Positions 8,762 to 17,693 of a stretch of DNA of 64,000 nt are shown one piece after another (the first letter of the stretch is position 1; every line of letters begins with the position of its first letter). The notes under the pieces are model-generated. The model was not told the DNA's origin. It saw nothing but the letters and a program-made list of their open reading frames with translations, and searched no databases. Origin of the DNA: an uncultured Bacilli bacterium (GTDB lineage Bacteria > Bacillota_I > Bacilli_A > RF39 > UBA660); assembly GCA_934167465.1 (NCBI GenBank), contig CAKPKR010000002.1:62001-126000 (forward strand). The letters are read 5' to 3'. The translations under genes and the position numbers were made by a program.

Positions 8762-9736
8762 TTAATCACCTAGATAATCTTTAATTACATTGGATAAAAC
8801 ATTTATAGTATTAATTACTTCATCAATTGTATTTTCACTACCTCCACACTCAATCAAAACAATATTTTGGTTTAAATCTTGATTATATATTCCATTTACA
8901 TTACTTCCACCTTTTACTATAACTCCTCTACTTATATTTGGAATATATGACTTGAATATATCATTCAATTTATTTGTTAATTCCATATTTTTTTCGTAAG
9001 TATCATAATCTTTCCCAACTACAAATAATACTTTAGCATATTTTTTTCCATCATATTCAATAGTTGAAGCTTCACGACTTATAGCATCTCTATGTAAATC
9101 TATTATTAAATCTAAATTATTATTTTTTTTTAACGTTTCTTCTAAAAAGTATCTACTTGCTCTATAACTGTAATTATAAGACCAATTGTTGGCTTTTAAA
9201 TAATCACTTATATTTCCAGTTTCAACTATGGTAGGTATATTATAATTATTTAATTTATCTTTTAATAAGTATGATGCCATTTGAACATTTGGTGTTATAT
9301 TATAGTCAGAATAATCTGTCCAATCATATCCCTCTAATTGATGTGTATTATATATATATACTCTAGGATTTTTAATTTCAATCGGATTTGGATCTTCAAT
9401 ATAATCTGACATATTATCTAAACCATCACTATCACTACTATTCTTTATTTCATAATTAAATTTTTTTGATAAAATTGTTGTAGGTTTACTTAAATCTATA
9501 TTAGTTATAAATTTAAGAAATTTATCCAAATAATTATTTTTCCTTTCTTTATATAATAAATGATGATTTGAATCATGAAGAATTGCTATCACAAAATCTC
9601 TGTTATTATTTTCTAATTTTAAATCAAATAAACAATTAAATGTTAATTGAAATATAGCATATACAAATATTAATATAAGTAATAATCTAAATATTTTTAT
9701 TTTCTTTTTTGCTTTAAATTTCTTTATAATCATCAC
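8762..9736 (-). CDS. spoIIP: SpoIIP-like cell-wall amidase/endopeptidase
   Basis: A 324-residue protein with an N-terminal membrane helix (about 14-34) and a C-terminal zinc amidase domain. Family blocks are visible: VYIYNTHQLEGY (first metal-binding His), SYRASRYFLEETL, LDLIIDLHRDA (second His), FVVGKDYDTYEKN and the catalytic Glu in VLIECGG. In Bacillus SpoIIP strips peptidoglycan during engulfment with SpoIID and SpoIIM, neither of which is in this window. The N-terminal ~110 residues are poorly conserved. The start is uncertain: GTG-ATG lies directly on the AGGTG site. Confidence 0.85.
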   Translation of the reverse strand: MMIIKKFKAKKKIKIFRLLLILIFVYAIFQLTFNCLFDLKLENNNRDFVIAILHDSNHHLLYKERKNNYLDKFLKFITNIDLSKPTTILSKKFNYEIKNSSDSDGLDNMSDYIEDPNPIEIKNPRVYIYNTHQLEGYDWTDYSDYNITPNVQMASYLLKDKLNNYNIPTIVETGNISDYLKANNWSYNYSYRASRYFLEETLKKNNNLDLIIDLHRDAISREASTIEYDGKKYAKVLFVVGKDYDTYEKNMELTNKLNDIFKSYIPNISRGVIVKGGSNVNGIYNQDLNQNIVLIECGGSENTIDEVINTINVLSNVIKDYLGD

Positions 9737-9788
9737 CTACTTTAACTTATTCTTACTATATAATAATATGAGCAATTATAATGTCGAA

Positions 9789-9821
9789 AAAAGCTAAAGA
9801 TTTATTTTTTCTTTAGCTTTT
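9789..9821 (-). terminator. Intrinsic terminator of the CmpB-like gene
   Basis: Minus-strand hairpin AAAAGCTAAAG / CTTTAGCTTTT followed by T residues. It overlaps the last codons and stop of the upstream gene. Confidence 0.75.
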
Positions 9822-10440
9822 GAATATTTGGAAATGCTTTAATAACTCTTTCTCTTAAATAAGATTTTTTATATTTTTTTCTTAATTTTCCTATTCTTTC
9901 AGTTGAGTCACCTTTAGGATTAATTAAGGTGTTTTTTAAACCATTTATAATGTTAAATGATACAATCATATCTGATACAAATATGATAAATAATGTAAAA
10001 GTTATTATTGTCATTAATAAATTTGGTATCATTTGATAAATGCTAATTATAAATGGGTTTACTAAATATAATAATATGCATCCACCTATTCCAAATAAAA
10101 ACATTGTTTCTAAACAAATTCTACCATTAATATTATACTTATTCTTTGAATAATCCCACCATCTGGTTTTAAATAATTTTTCCATTATATAACTAGTTGT
10201 ATATTCTAATACAGCACATATAAATACAATTTTAAGGAATGTTCCTATTATATCGCCAGTATTTTTAATAAATAATATCATAAAAATTGAACCACATCCA
10301 TAAATTGGACAATATGGCCCAATTAAAAATCCTCTATTTACTATCTTTTTATTTATTATTAGTTCATTCATTACTTCTATTATCCATCCAATAAAAGAAT
10401 AAGTAATAAACAACATAAAATATAATTCAAAATCTTTCAT
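9802..10440 (-). CDS. Putative ABC transporter permease family (CmpB-type) membrane protein
   Basis: A 212-residue protein with five or six membrane segments and the family signature SFIGWIIEVMNELIINKKIV followed by NRGFLIGPYCPIYGCGS. The WWDYSKNKYNINGRICLETM block is also characteristic of the PF06541 (ABC_trans_CmpB) family. Despite the name no ATPase partner is near, and the function of the family is not established. It starts two bases after the stop of the lipid kinase gene, so they share a transcript. The basic C-terminus (GKLRKKYKKSYLRER) is probably cytoplasmic. Confidence 0.85.
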   Translation of the reverse strand: MKDFELYFMLFITYSFIGWIIEVMNELIINKKIVNRGFLIGPYCPIYGCGSIFMILFIKNTGDIIGTFLKIVFICAVLEYTTSYIMEKLFKTRWWDYSKNKYNINGRICLETMFLFGIGGCILLYLVNPFIISIYQMIPNLLMTIITFTLFIIFVSDMIVSFNIINGLKNTLINPKGDSTERIGKLRKKYKKSYLRERVIKAFPNIQKLKKK

Positions 10441-10442
10441 TT

Positions 10443-11366
10443 TTACTCCTTATTTTTAAATAATTTTTTGATATTTTTTTTAGGTAATAATAGTTTTACA
10501 TTTCTTACTATGTCAATTTTATATTCATCAGATAAACATTCATATTTTTCACCATCAATACACCAATTAGTAATAGGAATTTCATTAAATAATATTTTTA
10601 AATCAGAAACTTTGTAAAAATCAAACCCTTTTACTTTCGTAATATCTGACTTTGTTAAATGATATATAGCATTTATTATTTCTTTTTTTGTTGTTAAATT
10701 ACATAATAATACTTCAAATTTGTTATCATCTAATAATACATTTTCATAAAAGTTATTGATACCTGCTATTCTATTAGCATTTGATATTAATATAAAAGAA
10801 TAATTTCCTTGGTGTTCTTCATTATCAATAGTATATTTAATACTATATAAGTTTGTTTTTCCTTTTATTTCTTTTAAACCATAAATTAGATATGCTAAAT
10901 AACCATATTTTTTCTTCATTGGTTTAGGTGTATCATACGAAACATTTGTTAATTTTCCAAAAGCTGCACAATATGTAAATGGTGTTCCATTTATTGTACA
11001 AATATCAATATCTTTAACGGAACCTTCCATTAATAATTTTAAATTTTTAATTAGGTCCTTTTTATACCCATACATTGCACCGATGTCATTAGCAGTACCA
11101 TATGGTAAATGAGCAAGTAACAATCTATTTTTTCTTTCAAAGTTACCAATCATAACTTCGTTAAATGTTCCATCACCGCCTATTGAAATTACTAAATCTG
11201 TATTTTCTAGATTTTTAACTATTTCGGTAGCATGTCCTTTATATTCAGTATATTTAATTTCTAAATCATAATCATATTCATTAAGTGTTTTATTTAATAA
11301 CTCAATATTGGCTATTTTTTTATTACGACCACTTGTTGGATTAATAATCAAAACACATTTTTTCAT
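10443..11366 (-). CDS. Diacylglycerol kinase family lipid kinase
   Basis: A 307-residue cytosolic lipid kinase of the DagK/YegS/BmrU family. It shows the nucleotide-binding motifs INPTSGRNKK at the N-terminus, SIGGDGTFNEVMIG near residue 60 and LPYGTANDIGAMYG near 85. It likely phosphorylates diacylglycerol or a related lipid and feeds phospholipid recycling; the exact substrate cannot be read from sequence. It is transcribed toward, and nearly overlaps, the CmpB-like membrane protein. Length is normal for the family. Confidence 0.92.
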   Translation of the reverse strand: MKKCVLIINPTSGRNKKIANIELLNKTLNEYDYDLEIKYTEYKGHATEIVKNLENTDLVISIGGDGTFNEVMIGNFERKNRLLLAHLPYGTANDIGAMYGYKKDLIKNLKLLMEGSVKDIDICTINGTPFTYCAAFGKLTNVSYDTPKPMKKKYGYLAYLIYGLKEIKGKTNLYSIKYTIDNEEHQGNYSFILISNANRIAGINNFYENVLLDDNKFEVLLCNLTTKKEIINAIYHLTKSDITKVKGFDFYKVSDLKILFNEIPITNWCIDGEKYECLSDEYKIDIVRNVKLLLPKKNIKKLFKNKE

Positions 11367-11414
11367 ATTATCACCTATCTAAATTATATCATTTTATTAT
11401 ATAAATTAAAAGAA

Positions 11415-12122
11415 TTATTCTTTGAATAATTCAAAATACTCACCGGAATCTAAGTATAAAATTCCTTTCTTATTTTCAAATGTTTTAATTATATCTACAT
11501 AGCTATTTATATTTTCAATTTTTTCTAAAGTAATATATACATAATTACCATCATTCATTGTAAATAAAAATCTTTCTTCATCAACAGAATTTGGATCATA
11601 TTTGATTTCGGATATTCTATCAATTATATTTCTTTTAATCAATTTCATTTTTTCTTTAAATAGTTTATAAACTTCATCAGTTAATGAGTTTATAAGTATT
11701 GGAGCATTCATATTATCTTTTGTTTCTCTAAAATCATACATAACTGTTTTTTTTATGTTTTGATTATAAAATAACGGATAATTTTCTTCTATTCTTATGG
11801 TAATTTTTCTAAATTGTTTTTTTACTTTAGCGTCTTTTACAAAAATATTTTTTTCTAATTTTTGTTCTATTCCGTAGCTAGTAAAGCTTAATATTGAAGG
11901 ATAATTACTTATACCTGCAATATCAATTATTTCTTGATCTTTAATTAAAGTATTTCCAGATATAAATATATTTTTTATTGGTATTTTTATATAGGTAAAA
12001 ATAGAATAAGTTATTAAAAATAAAATTATTAAAACTAAGATAATTCTACCGTATCTTACTTTTACTTTTTTTACTTTTTTTCCATGTCTTGATGTATAAT
12101 TTGTTTTCTTTTTACCTTTCAT
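11415..12122 (-). CDS. divIB: Cell-division protein DivIB/FtsQ
   Basis: A 235-residue protein with a basic cytoplasmic N-terminus, one membrane helix (about 27-46) and an extracytoplasmic POTRA domain beginning IKNIFISGNTLIKDQEII, followed by the FtsQ-type beta domain. It stabilises the divisome with FtsL/DivIC and the class B PBP. The place directly after murB and murG matches the division/cell-wall cluster. It is followed by a terminator hairpin (GAATTATT / AATAATTC, T4) overlapping its stop, which ends the operon. Confidence 0.9.
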   Translation of the reverse strand: MKGKKKTNYTSRHGKKVKKVKVRYGRIILVLIILFLITYSIFTYIKIPIKNIFISGNTLIKDQEIIDIAGISNYPSILSFTSYGIEQKLEKNIFVKDAKVKKQFRKITIRIEENYPLFYNQNIKKTVMYDFRETKDNMNAPILINSLTDEVYKLFKEKMKLIKRNIIDRISEIKYDPNSVDEERFLFTMNDGNYVYITLEKIENINSYVDIIKTFENKKGILYLDSGEYFELFKE

Positions 12123-12131
12123 ATTATCACT

Positions 12132-13016
12132 CTACTTTACTATTTCTTGTTCTAAAACTAATTCAATATTATATTTTTCTTTTATTTTTTCTTGTATTTC
12201 AGTTATTAATTTAATTATGTCTTTTCCTGTACCATTCTCATTAATAATAAAATTTGCGTGTTTATTAGATATACTAGCTCCACCTATTTTTTTACCTTTA
12301 TATCCAATATCTTCTATTAATTTTCCCGCAAAATTATCTGGAGGATTTCTAAATACACTTCCTGCTGTTGGATATTCTAAAGGTTGACTCATTATTCTTC
12401 TTTTTTTTCTATCTTCAATTATATTCAATATTTCTTCTTTGTCACCCTTTTTTAATATTATATTTGTTTCTAAGCAAACATAATTTGGATTGTGTTTAAA
12501 GAATGAATCACGATAATGATAATTCAATTCTTTATTATATAGTCTTTTAATTTCTAAATCTGGAGTAATTACCAATATACTTTCAATAATATAACCCATA
12601 TCTGATTTGTAAGCTCCAGAATTATTTACTAAAGCACCACCTACAGTACCAGGAATACCAGTAGCAAATTCCATGCCCGTTAATCCTAATTTAGATGTTT
12701 TGATTGCTAATTTCATTAGATTATAACCTGAACCTACTATTATTTTTGTATCTTTTATTTCTAACTTGTTAAATTTGTCTAGCTTAATTAAAATACCATT
12801 ATAGTCACCATCAAATATTAGGTTAGATCCACCACCTATTATTTTATATTTATAGCTTTTTTCTTTAATCACTTTTAACAATGTTAAAAGTTCTTTTAAA
12901 TTTTCTGGAATAACTAATATTTTAGCACTCCCATTTAATTTATAAGTGGTATATTTTTTTAAATCGATATCATATATTTTTTTACCACATTTAATTTTTT
13001 TTAATTCTTCAATCAT
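12132..13016 (-). CDS. murB: UDP-N-acetylenolpyruvoylglucosamine reductase
   Basis: A 294-residue FAD enzyme that reduces UDP-GlcNAc-enolpyruvate to UDP-MurNAc, the second step of the peptidoglycan precursor pathway. FAD-binding motifs are clear: IGGGSNLIFDG near residue 60, ATGIPGTVGGALVNNSGAY near 118, and the catalytic AGSVFRNPP block (Ser proton donor) near 220. The type is the shorter, Gram-positive MurB. The start overlaps the murG stop by four bases (ATGA), so translation is coupled. Confidence 0.96.
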   Translation of the reverse strand: MIEELKKIKCGKKIYDIDLKKYTTYKLNGSAKILVIPENLKELLTLLKVIKEKSYKYKIIGGGSNLIFDGDYNGILIKLDKFNKLEIKDTKIIVGSGYNLMKLAIKTSKLGLTGMEFATGIPGTVGGALVNNSGAYKSDMGYIIESILVITPDLEIKRLYNKELNYHYRDSFFKHNPNYVCLETNIILKKGDKEEILNIIEDRKKRRIMSQPLEYPTAGSVFRNPPDNFAGKLIEDIGYKGKKIGGASISNKHANFIINENGTGKDIIKLITEIQEKIKEKYNIELVLEQEIVK

Positions 13017-14092
13017 AAATTGCTCTTTTCTTTTATTATTTCATAAATTTTAGTTGCGCTATCATCGCATTTAAATTGTTTTAAATTATTCTTAATTTCT
13101 TCTAATTTTAGATTATCATTTATTAATTCATCTATTTTATTTACTAAAATATTACCTTTCAAATCTTTTTCTTCAATTAAAACGGCAGCATTTTTATTTA
13201 CTAAATCTATTGCATTTTTATATTGATGATTGTCTGGAACATAAGGACTAGGTATTAATATTGTAGGAACTTCTAAGCTTATTATTTCTGATAAAGTAGA
13301 AGCACCAGCTCTTGATACCATTAAATCTGTTTTTTTCATAATTCTAGTTAATTCGTTAACAAATGGGACTATTTTAACATTATTAGGAAATTCTTTTGTT
13401 TTCATTTCTTCATAAGAGTCTTTACCTGTTACAAATAAAATCTCATAATCTTTATTTTTAAATTCTGATATTGTTTTTACTAAAAAATTATTTACTTTTT
13501 CTGATCCCAATGAACCCATTACAAATAGAACTAACTTTTTATTTTCTGATAAATTAAATTGTTTTTTATCTAGTGCGCTCTTATTAACAGCATCTTCACT
13601 ACAAGGATTTCCTGTAAATATTGTTTTATAAGTTGGAAAATATTTCATTGATGAATTAAATGATACAAATATATAATCAGCATATTTACTTAAAAATAGG
13701 TTAGCTTTACCAGGGGTACTATTTTGTTCATGAATAAATGTTTTATATCCTAGTTTTTTAGCTGTTGATATTACTGGTCCTGTAACATATCCACCAACAC
13801 CAATAACAACATCTGGATTAAAGTTTTTGATTAATTTTTTGCATCTTTTTTTTGCTTTAAAGTAAGCATTTAAAGTTTTAAAATTTTTAAGCAATTTTTT
13901 TCGGTTAAATCCATATATTTCTATTGATTCAAAAGGTATACCATAAGTTGGAATTAAATCTTTTTCCATTCTGTTATGAGTACCTATATATAAAAATTCA
14001 CTATCTGGTTCTCTTTCTTTAATTTTATTAATGATTGCTAAAGCGGGATAGATATGTCCGCCTGTCCCTCCAGCACTTATGATTACTCTCAT
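13013..14092 (-). CDS. murG: UDP-GlcNAc:lipid I GlcNAc-transferase
   Basis: A 359-residue GT-B glycosyltransferase that converts lipid I to lipid II at the inner face of the membrane. Visible motifs: the N-terminal glycine-rich AGGTGGHIYPALAI, GVGGYVTGPVI near residue 100, FIHEQNSTPGKAN, and the C-terminal donor-binding region with SRAGASTLSEIISLEVPTIL. It heads the murG-murB-divIB group; no promoter was identified with confidence. Length is as expected. Confidence 0.97.
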   Translation of the reverse strand: MRVIISAGGTGGHIYPALAIINKIKEREPDSEFLYIGTHNRMEKDLIPTYGIPFESIEIYGFNRKKLLKNFKTLNAYFKAKKRCKKLIKNFNPDVVIGVGGYVTGPVISTAKKLGYKTFIHEQNSTPGKANLFLSKYADYIFVSFNSSMKYFPTYKTIFTGNPCSEDAVNKSALDKKQFNLSENKKLVLFVMGSLGSEKVNNFLVKTISEFKNKDYEILFVTGKDSYEEMKTKEFPNNVKIVPFVNELTRIMKKTDLMVSRAGASTLSEIISLEVPTILIPSPYVPDNHQYKNAIDLVNKNAAVLIEEKDLKGNILVNKIDELINDNLKLEEIKNNLKQFKCDDSATKIYEIIKEKSNL

Positions 14093-14167
14093 ATATTCAC
14101 CTTTTCTATTTTAGTTATACTTATTATACCATAATTATATTCAATTTTTAAATAATTTAGAATAAAG

Positions 14168-14194
14168 AAAAAGAAAACATTATGTTTTCTTTTA
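14168..14194 (-). terminator. Intrinsic terminator of the DUF2207 gene
   Basis: Minus-strand hairpin AAAAGAAAACAT / ATGTTTTCTTTT followed by more T residues, directly at the stop codon. Confidence 0.75.
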
Positions 14195-15895
14195 ACGGAA
14201 ACCTCCGCCTCCGCCTCCACCGAAGGAACCTCCGCCTCCGCCACCAGAAGAGAATCCACCTCCACCTGATGAATAAGATTCGGCTCTTGATTTAGCAGTA
14301 GATGCACTTACCATTCCTGTATGAGATATATCATGAACGAATATCATACTACTATATGTATCATCTGTAATTACATCTGGATACAATTCTTTAAATTGTT
14401 TAGCTACTTTATCAGCAACTCCAAATATTTGAGCATACATTAAGTATTCTTCCCATAAAGTTACTTCAATTGCTTCTTTATCTTTCATATTTTCAAATTC
14501 TTTAAAGAATTCCTTTAATCCTTTCATATATATGGCTTCACCATACATTGAAGGATCTACTGAATAATATGTTGATTTAAATATTTTAAATGTTGTCTTT
14601 TCTTTTTCAACTAATTTTCCTTCTTCAATTAATTTATCATTTTCATAATCTAAAACATCATCAAACCATTTAAATATTTTTGAATAGTTGTTTTTACACC
14701 ACTTTTCAAATTCTTTACTTTCTAGTATTCCATCTTTACTAGCAGTATACATATATTTGTATAATTTGTCTTCTACTTCTGTATCTAATATAGCATTTTC
14801 ATTAAATATTATTGTAGTGTCTTCTTTTTTAAATATTGCTCCAATTGTTTTACTTTCTATTCTAATTTTTTCTTGTTTCAACCATTTAAGTAATACAGCA
14901 CCTAAAAAGTCTGTTTTTTTCTTTACTAAATTGTAGTTATTAGCAACCCAGTAAGCTCTATATATATCCTTTCCACAAGGTAATTCCCTAAACAAATTAA
15001 CGTTTTTTGGTAATTTCTTCCCTTGTTCACCATAATCTAATGTTTTTGTTCCACATTTATTTCCAGAATCAGATGCTGATTTGCATATTATTGCAATAAT
15101 AAATATCCAAAAGGCTACATTAAATATTGCGAAAAGAGCACTTAATATAGTAGCTAAAGGTGATTCTTTATCATCATAGTGAGTAGCGCCTTCTTCAGCC
15201 ATTTCGTAATATTTATTAAAGTTACCTGATATTTCATTTGATGTATTGAATGTTCCTTTTTCAAATTTAACTAGTGCTACTACATATTCATCACTAGATA
15301 AGCTATCATTGCTTATCTCAATGTAACCATCATATACATAAGCATAACCTCCATAATTTCCATATCCCCAAACATCTAATGTATCTTCATAATTAAAATC
15401 GCTATGAATTTTTATATAAACATCATCTACATCTAAATTTTCTGGTATTAGTTCCCAATAAATAATATCTGAATCTTCAGTTGTTGCTACAAAGCCAGTT
15501 ATTTTATATTTTAATGTATAAATATTATTTCCATAATTACTTATTCCAAAACATAATTCCTTATGATCTCCAGCATCATAAATACCATATTTATAAGCTT
15601 TCTCATCAAATGATGCATTTACATCCCAACTTCCATTTGAATTGTAGCTTGTATAAGATCTTACCTCATCACTTACAGTGTAATCAATAATTTCTGAATT
15701 TCCAAGATTTCCATAATACCTATATCCTTCTGTACCACTATTTAATGAAGTATTCCATACTTCAGTTATATAGGCATCTCCATTATTATCAACATATATA
15801 TCCATTGATATTTTATTGATATTATTAGCTTTTACATTGCCAGAAAATAAAACAAAAGCTATTACTATAATTATGTAATTAAATATTTTTTTCAT
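14192..15895 (-). CDS. DUF2207 membrane protein with glycine-rich tail
   Basis: A 567-residue protein. The start at the MKKIF codon is chosen because AGGAGCG lies ahead of it; an in-frame GTG two codons upstream is less likely. Signal peptide (about 1-23), extracytoplasmic beta-rich DUF2207 region (about 25-230), one clear membrane helix near 255-275, a cytoplasmic helical domain, and a tail that is almost pure Gly/Ser (SSGGGGFSSGGGGGGSFGGG). This architecture is typical of DUF2207 proteins, whose function is unknown. The tail is the most GC-rich coding stretch of this region. Confidence 0.85.
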   Translation of the reverse strand: MKKIFNYIIIVIAFVLFSGNVKANNINKISMDIYVDNNGDAYITEVWNTSLNSGTEGYRYYGNLGNSEIIDYTVSDEVRSYTSYNSNGSWDVNASFDEKAYKYGIYDAGDHKELCFGISNYGNNIYTLKYKITGFVATTEDSDIIYWELIPENLDVDDVYIKIHSDFNYEDTLDVWGYGNYGGYAYVYDGYIEISNDSLSSDEYVVALVKFEKGTFNTSNEISGNFNKYYEMAEEGATHYDDKESPLATILSALFAIFNVAFWIFIIAIICKSASDSGNKCGTKTLDYGEQGKKLPKNVNLFRELPCGKDIYRAYWVANNYNLVKKKTDFLGAVLLKWLKQEKIRIESKTIGAIFKKEDTTIIFNENAILDTEVEDKLYKYMYTASKDGILESKEFEKWCKNNYSKIFKWFDDVLDYENDKLIEEGKLVEKEKTTFKIFKSTYYSVDPSMYGEAIYMKGLKEFFKEFENMKDKEAIEVTLWEEYLMYAQIFGVADKVAKQFKELYPDVITDDTYSSMIFVHDISHTGMVSASTAKSRAESYSSGGGGFSSGGGGGGSFGGGGGGGFR

Positions 15896-15931
15896 AAACA
15901 CGCTCCTACTGATATAATTTTATCACAATTA

Positions 15932-16552
15932 TTAATAATCGACAATAAAAGAGTCACCTATTTTTTTAGCTTTTTGTAATTCTTCTTTTGTTTTTATTGT
16001 CCATATAAATAGAGGAATATCCTTATACCTGACTACATTATATTTAGATATTGAAATAAAATCTGGATTTACTATAAATTTTAATTTTAAATTACTATAT
16101 GTTAATATTCCTATTTTAAATTTTGTATTTATTTTAAACCAATAGTATGTTTTTATAGAGAAAGTTTGAATTATAAAATTATTATATTCTTTTAGTATTT
16201 TTTTTAGCTTTTTACATATTTTTTTACTATATTCTTTTATTTCAATTAATAATAACACTTTATTATTAATTAGTTTTAATACATCAGTTAATAAGGGAAT
16301 ACATTCGTCTGAATTTAATAATTTAATATTTTTAATTTCTTCATAATTACAAGTTTCTATTTTTTTATCAATTCCTGTCATTCTTTTTAAGTTACTATCG
16401 TGGAATACAACTATATTGGAATCTTTTAAAATTCTTACATCTAATTCTATTGGCATATTTCGATATAATGCTTTTTTAAAAGAAGATAAACTATTTTCAG
16501 GTACAGTTTTATGTAGTCCTCTATGTCTAAATTCATAATTTTTTAAATTCAT
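15932..16552 (-). CDS. Glycerophosphodiester phosphodiesterase (GDPD family)
   Basis: A 206-residue TIM-barrel protein. The family motifs are intact at the N-terminus: FRHRGLHKTVPENSLSSF (catalytic His and Glu-Asn), IELDVRILKDS and VVFHDSNLKRMTG. It should hydrolyse glycerophosphodiesters to glycerol-3-phosphate and an alcohol. It is about 30-40 residues shorter than common members, mostly in the C-terminal half, but the end VRYKDIPLFIWTIKTKEEL keeps the family W-T block. No signal peptide, so it is probably cytosolic. Confidence 0.88.
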   Translation of the reverse strand: MNLKNYEFRHRGLHKTVPENSLSSFKKALYRNMPIELDVRILKDSNIVVFHDSNLKRMTGIDKKIETCNYEEIKNIKLLNSDECIPLLTDVLKLINNKVLLLIEIKEYSKKICKKLKKILKEYNNFIIQTFSIKTYYWFKINTKFKIGILTYSNLKLKFIVNPDFISISKYNVVRYKDIPLFIWTIKTKEELQKAKKIGDSFIVDY

Positions 16553-16617
16553 ATTACACCTAATTATATATATTTTTATTTTTTATAAAATATGTTATAA
16601 TATTTATGGTGATTTAG

Positions 16618-17127
16618 ATGAATGAAGATAAAGATGTAGTAGATTTCTTCACAGAAGAACTAAATAAGAAAGAAAAAAAATTACAAAAGAAAAAAGAAAA
16701 AGAAAAAAAACTTCAAGAAAAGAAAAATAAAAAATTAGAAAAAATGGAAGATATTGAGTTTGCTAAAAGGTTAGAAGAAAAAAAATCTGAAAAAAACGAA
16801 GATCTTGATTTGAATCATAATAGCTTAGAAATGACTAGAGCAAATTTATTCAATTTTGATTCAAAAGAAAAAAAATATCCTTTTTTAAATTTTGTCCTAG
16901 GATTATTTTTAGTCATATTATTCTTAGTCAGCTGTGATTATTTTATATATAGCGTTTTAAAAGAAAAAGATTTAAAAATTATAATTACAAGTTCATTATT
17001 ATGTTGTTTATCTATTTGTTATATTTTATCAATTATTATTAAAAAAGAGTCAATAAAAAAAATATTTCAAATATTAGCTACTATTTCAATTGTAGTATAT
17101 ATGGCATATTACTTATTTATAGTTTAA
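16618..17127 (+). CDS. Charged coiled-coil protein with C-terminal membrane helices
   Basis: A 169-residue protein of unknown function. The first ~65 residues are almost entirely Lys/Glu and should form a long charged helix or coiled coil (EKKLQKKKEKEKKLQEKKNK). The last ~75 residues hold three hydrophobic segments. A TGTTATAAT extended -10 element sits about 17 bases before the start, so the transcript has a very short leader with GGTGATTTAG as the ribosome site. It is the last gene before the duplicated toxin-antitoxin unit. Confidence 0.7.
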   Translation: MNEDKDVVDFFTEELNKKEKKLQKKKEKEKKLQEKKNKKLEKMEDIEFAKRLEEKKSEKNEDLDLNHNSLEMTRANLFNFDSKEKKYPFLNFVLGLFLVILFLVSCDYFIYSVLKEKDLKIIITSSLLCCLSICYILSIIIKKESIKKIFQILATISIVVYMAYYLFIV

Positions 17128-17163
17128 CTTTACTTTTAATTTATTATATGTTACTATGTATAT

Positions 17164-17267
17164 AGATGAGTTATCGCTCATACAATAAAAAAGGGAACAT
17201 TCATTATGAATGTCTACCATTAAATGTGTTAGACATTTAAGTCATTGACTTAAGTGTCATTTTTTTA
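17164..17267 (+). ncRNA. Candidate antisense antitoxin RNA, copy 1
   Basis: A promoter TTTACT-17-TACTAT (17129-17157) is followed by a small 5' hairpin (ATGAG TTATCG CTCAT) and, about 70 bases on, an intrinsic terminator: GACATTTAAGTC / GACTTAAGTGTC with a 3-base loop and T7. The product would be about 105 nt. It is complementary to the 3' end and 3' UTR of the toxin message on the other strand. The geometry resembles the known type I pairs TxpA/RatA and BsrG/SR4. The -10 box matches consensus at only four of six positions. Confidence 0.6.
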
Positions 17268-17349
17268 TTATTACTATCAACAAAGATAGGAGTAATAAAT
17301 TGATAGCAATGAGATTTAAAACTTTTATAATAAAAGTCTTGATTTTCAT
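17257..17349 (-). CDS. Candidate type I toxin peptide, copy 1
   Basis: A 30-residue peptide: basic start (MKIKTFIIKV), one hydrophobic helix (LNLIAINLLLLSLLIVII) and a KK end. A strong AAAGGGGG site lies nine bases before the ATG. An in-frame ATG 57 bases upstream would give 49 residues but lacks a good ribosome site. Size, single helix and flanking lysines are those of membrane-acting type I toxins, but I recognise no named family. The 5' end of the message (GGAACATT, GTCTACC) can pair with its 3' end (GGTAGAC, AATGTTCC), a fold used by other type I toxin mRNAs to hide the ribosome site. A T6 tract after ACATTCAT / ATGAATGT could end the message near 17187. Confidence 0.6.
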   Translation of the reverse strand: MKIKTFIIKVLNLIAINLLLLSLLIVIIKK

Positions 17350-17501
17350 TTTATCAAACCCCCTTTCTTTTAAGAAAAAGAGGTAGACACCCATTAAATG
17401 TTCCATTTTATATTTTATAATATTTAAAACATAAAGTAATTATTTTTCGTTCGACAAAATTAGACATTTACTTTTAAATTATTATATGTTACTATGTATA
17501 T

Positions 17502-17611
17502 GGATGAGTTATTGCTCATATAATAAAAAAGGGAACATTTGTTATGAATGCCTACCCAAATTTTGAATTTGTTAAGACATTTAGACTAAAAATCTAAGTG
17601 TCATTTTTTTA
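17502..17611 (+). ncRNA. Candidate antisense antitoxin RNA, copy 2
   Basis: Same design as copy 1: TTTACT-17-TACTAT promoter (17467-17495), conserved 5' hairpin and a terminator GACATTTAGA / TCTAAGTGTC with T7. The terminator stem differs in sequence from copy 1 but pairing is kept by paired changes, which supports a real RNA structure. Confidence 0.6.
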
Positions 17612-17693
17612 TTATTACTATCAACAAAGATAGGAGCAATAAATTGATAGCAATGAGATTCAAAACTTTTATAATAAAAGTCTTAGTTTTCAT
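17601..17693 (-). CDS. Candidate type I toxin peptide, copy 2
   Basis: A 30-residue paralogue of the copy 1 peptide. Within the 30 codons only three differ: Ile3 to Thr and two silent leucine codon changes (TTA to TTG). The AAAGGGGG site, spacing and hydrophobic helix are kept. The same 5'/3' complementary segments flank the message. Two copies in tandem may reflect recent duplication, or different pairing with their own antisense RNAs. Confidence 0.6.
   Translation of the reverse strand: MKTKTFIIKVLNLIAINLLLLSLLIVIIKK

Noticed and set aside
14089..14307. ORF overlapping the Gly-rich end of the DUF2207 gene
   Set aside because: It is a frame shadow of the GGN repeats on the same strand, with no ribosome site of its own.
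17300..17386. Plus-strand 28-codon ORF (TTG start after AGGAG) in the duplicated unit, also intact in copy 2 (17644-17730)
   Set aside because: It is the mirror of the better minus-strand peptide. It needs a TTG start and lies beyond the plus-strand terminator. Its hydrophobic part is shorter and its copy-to-copy changes are less conservative (Ile-Val, Asn-Asp).
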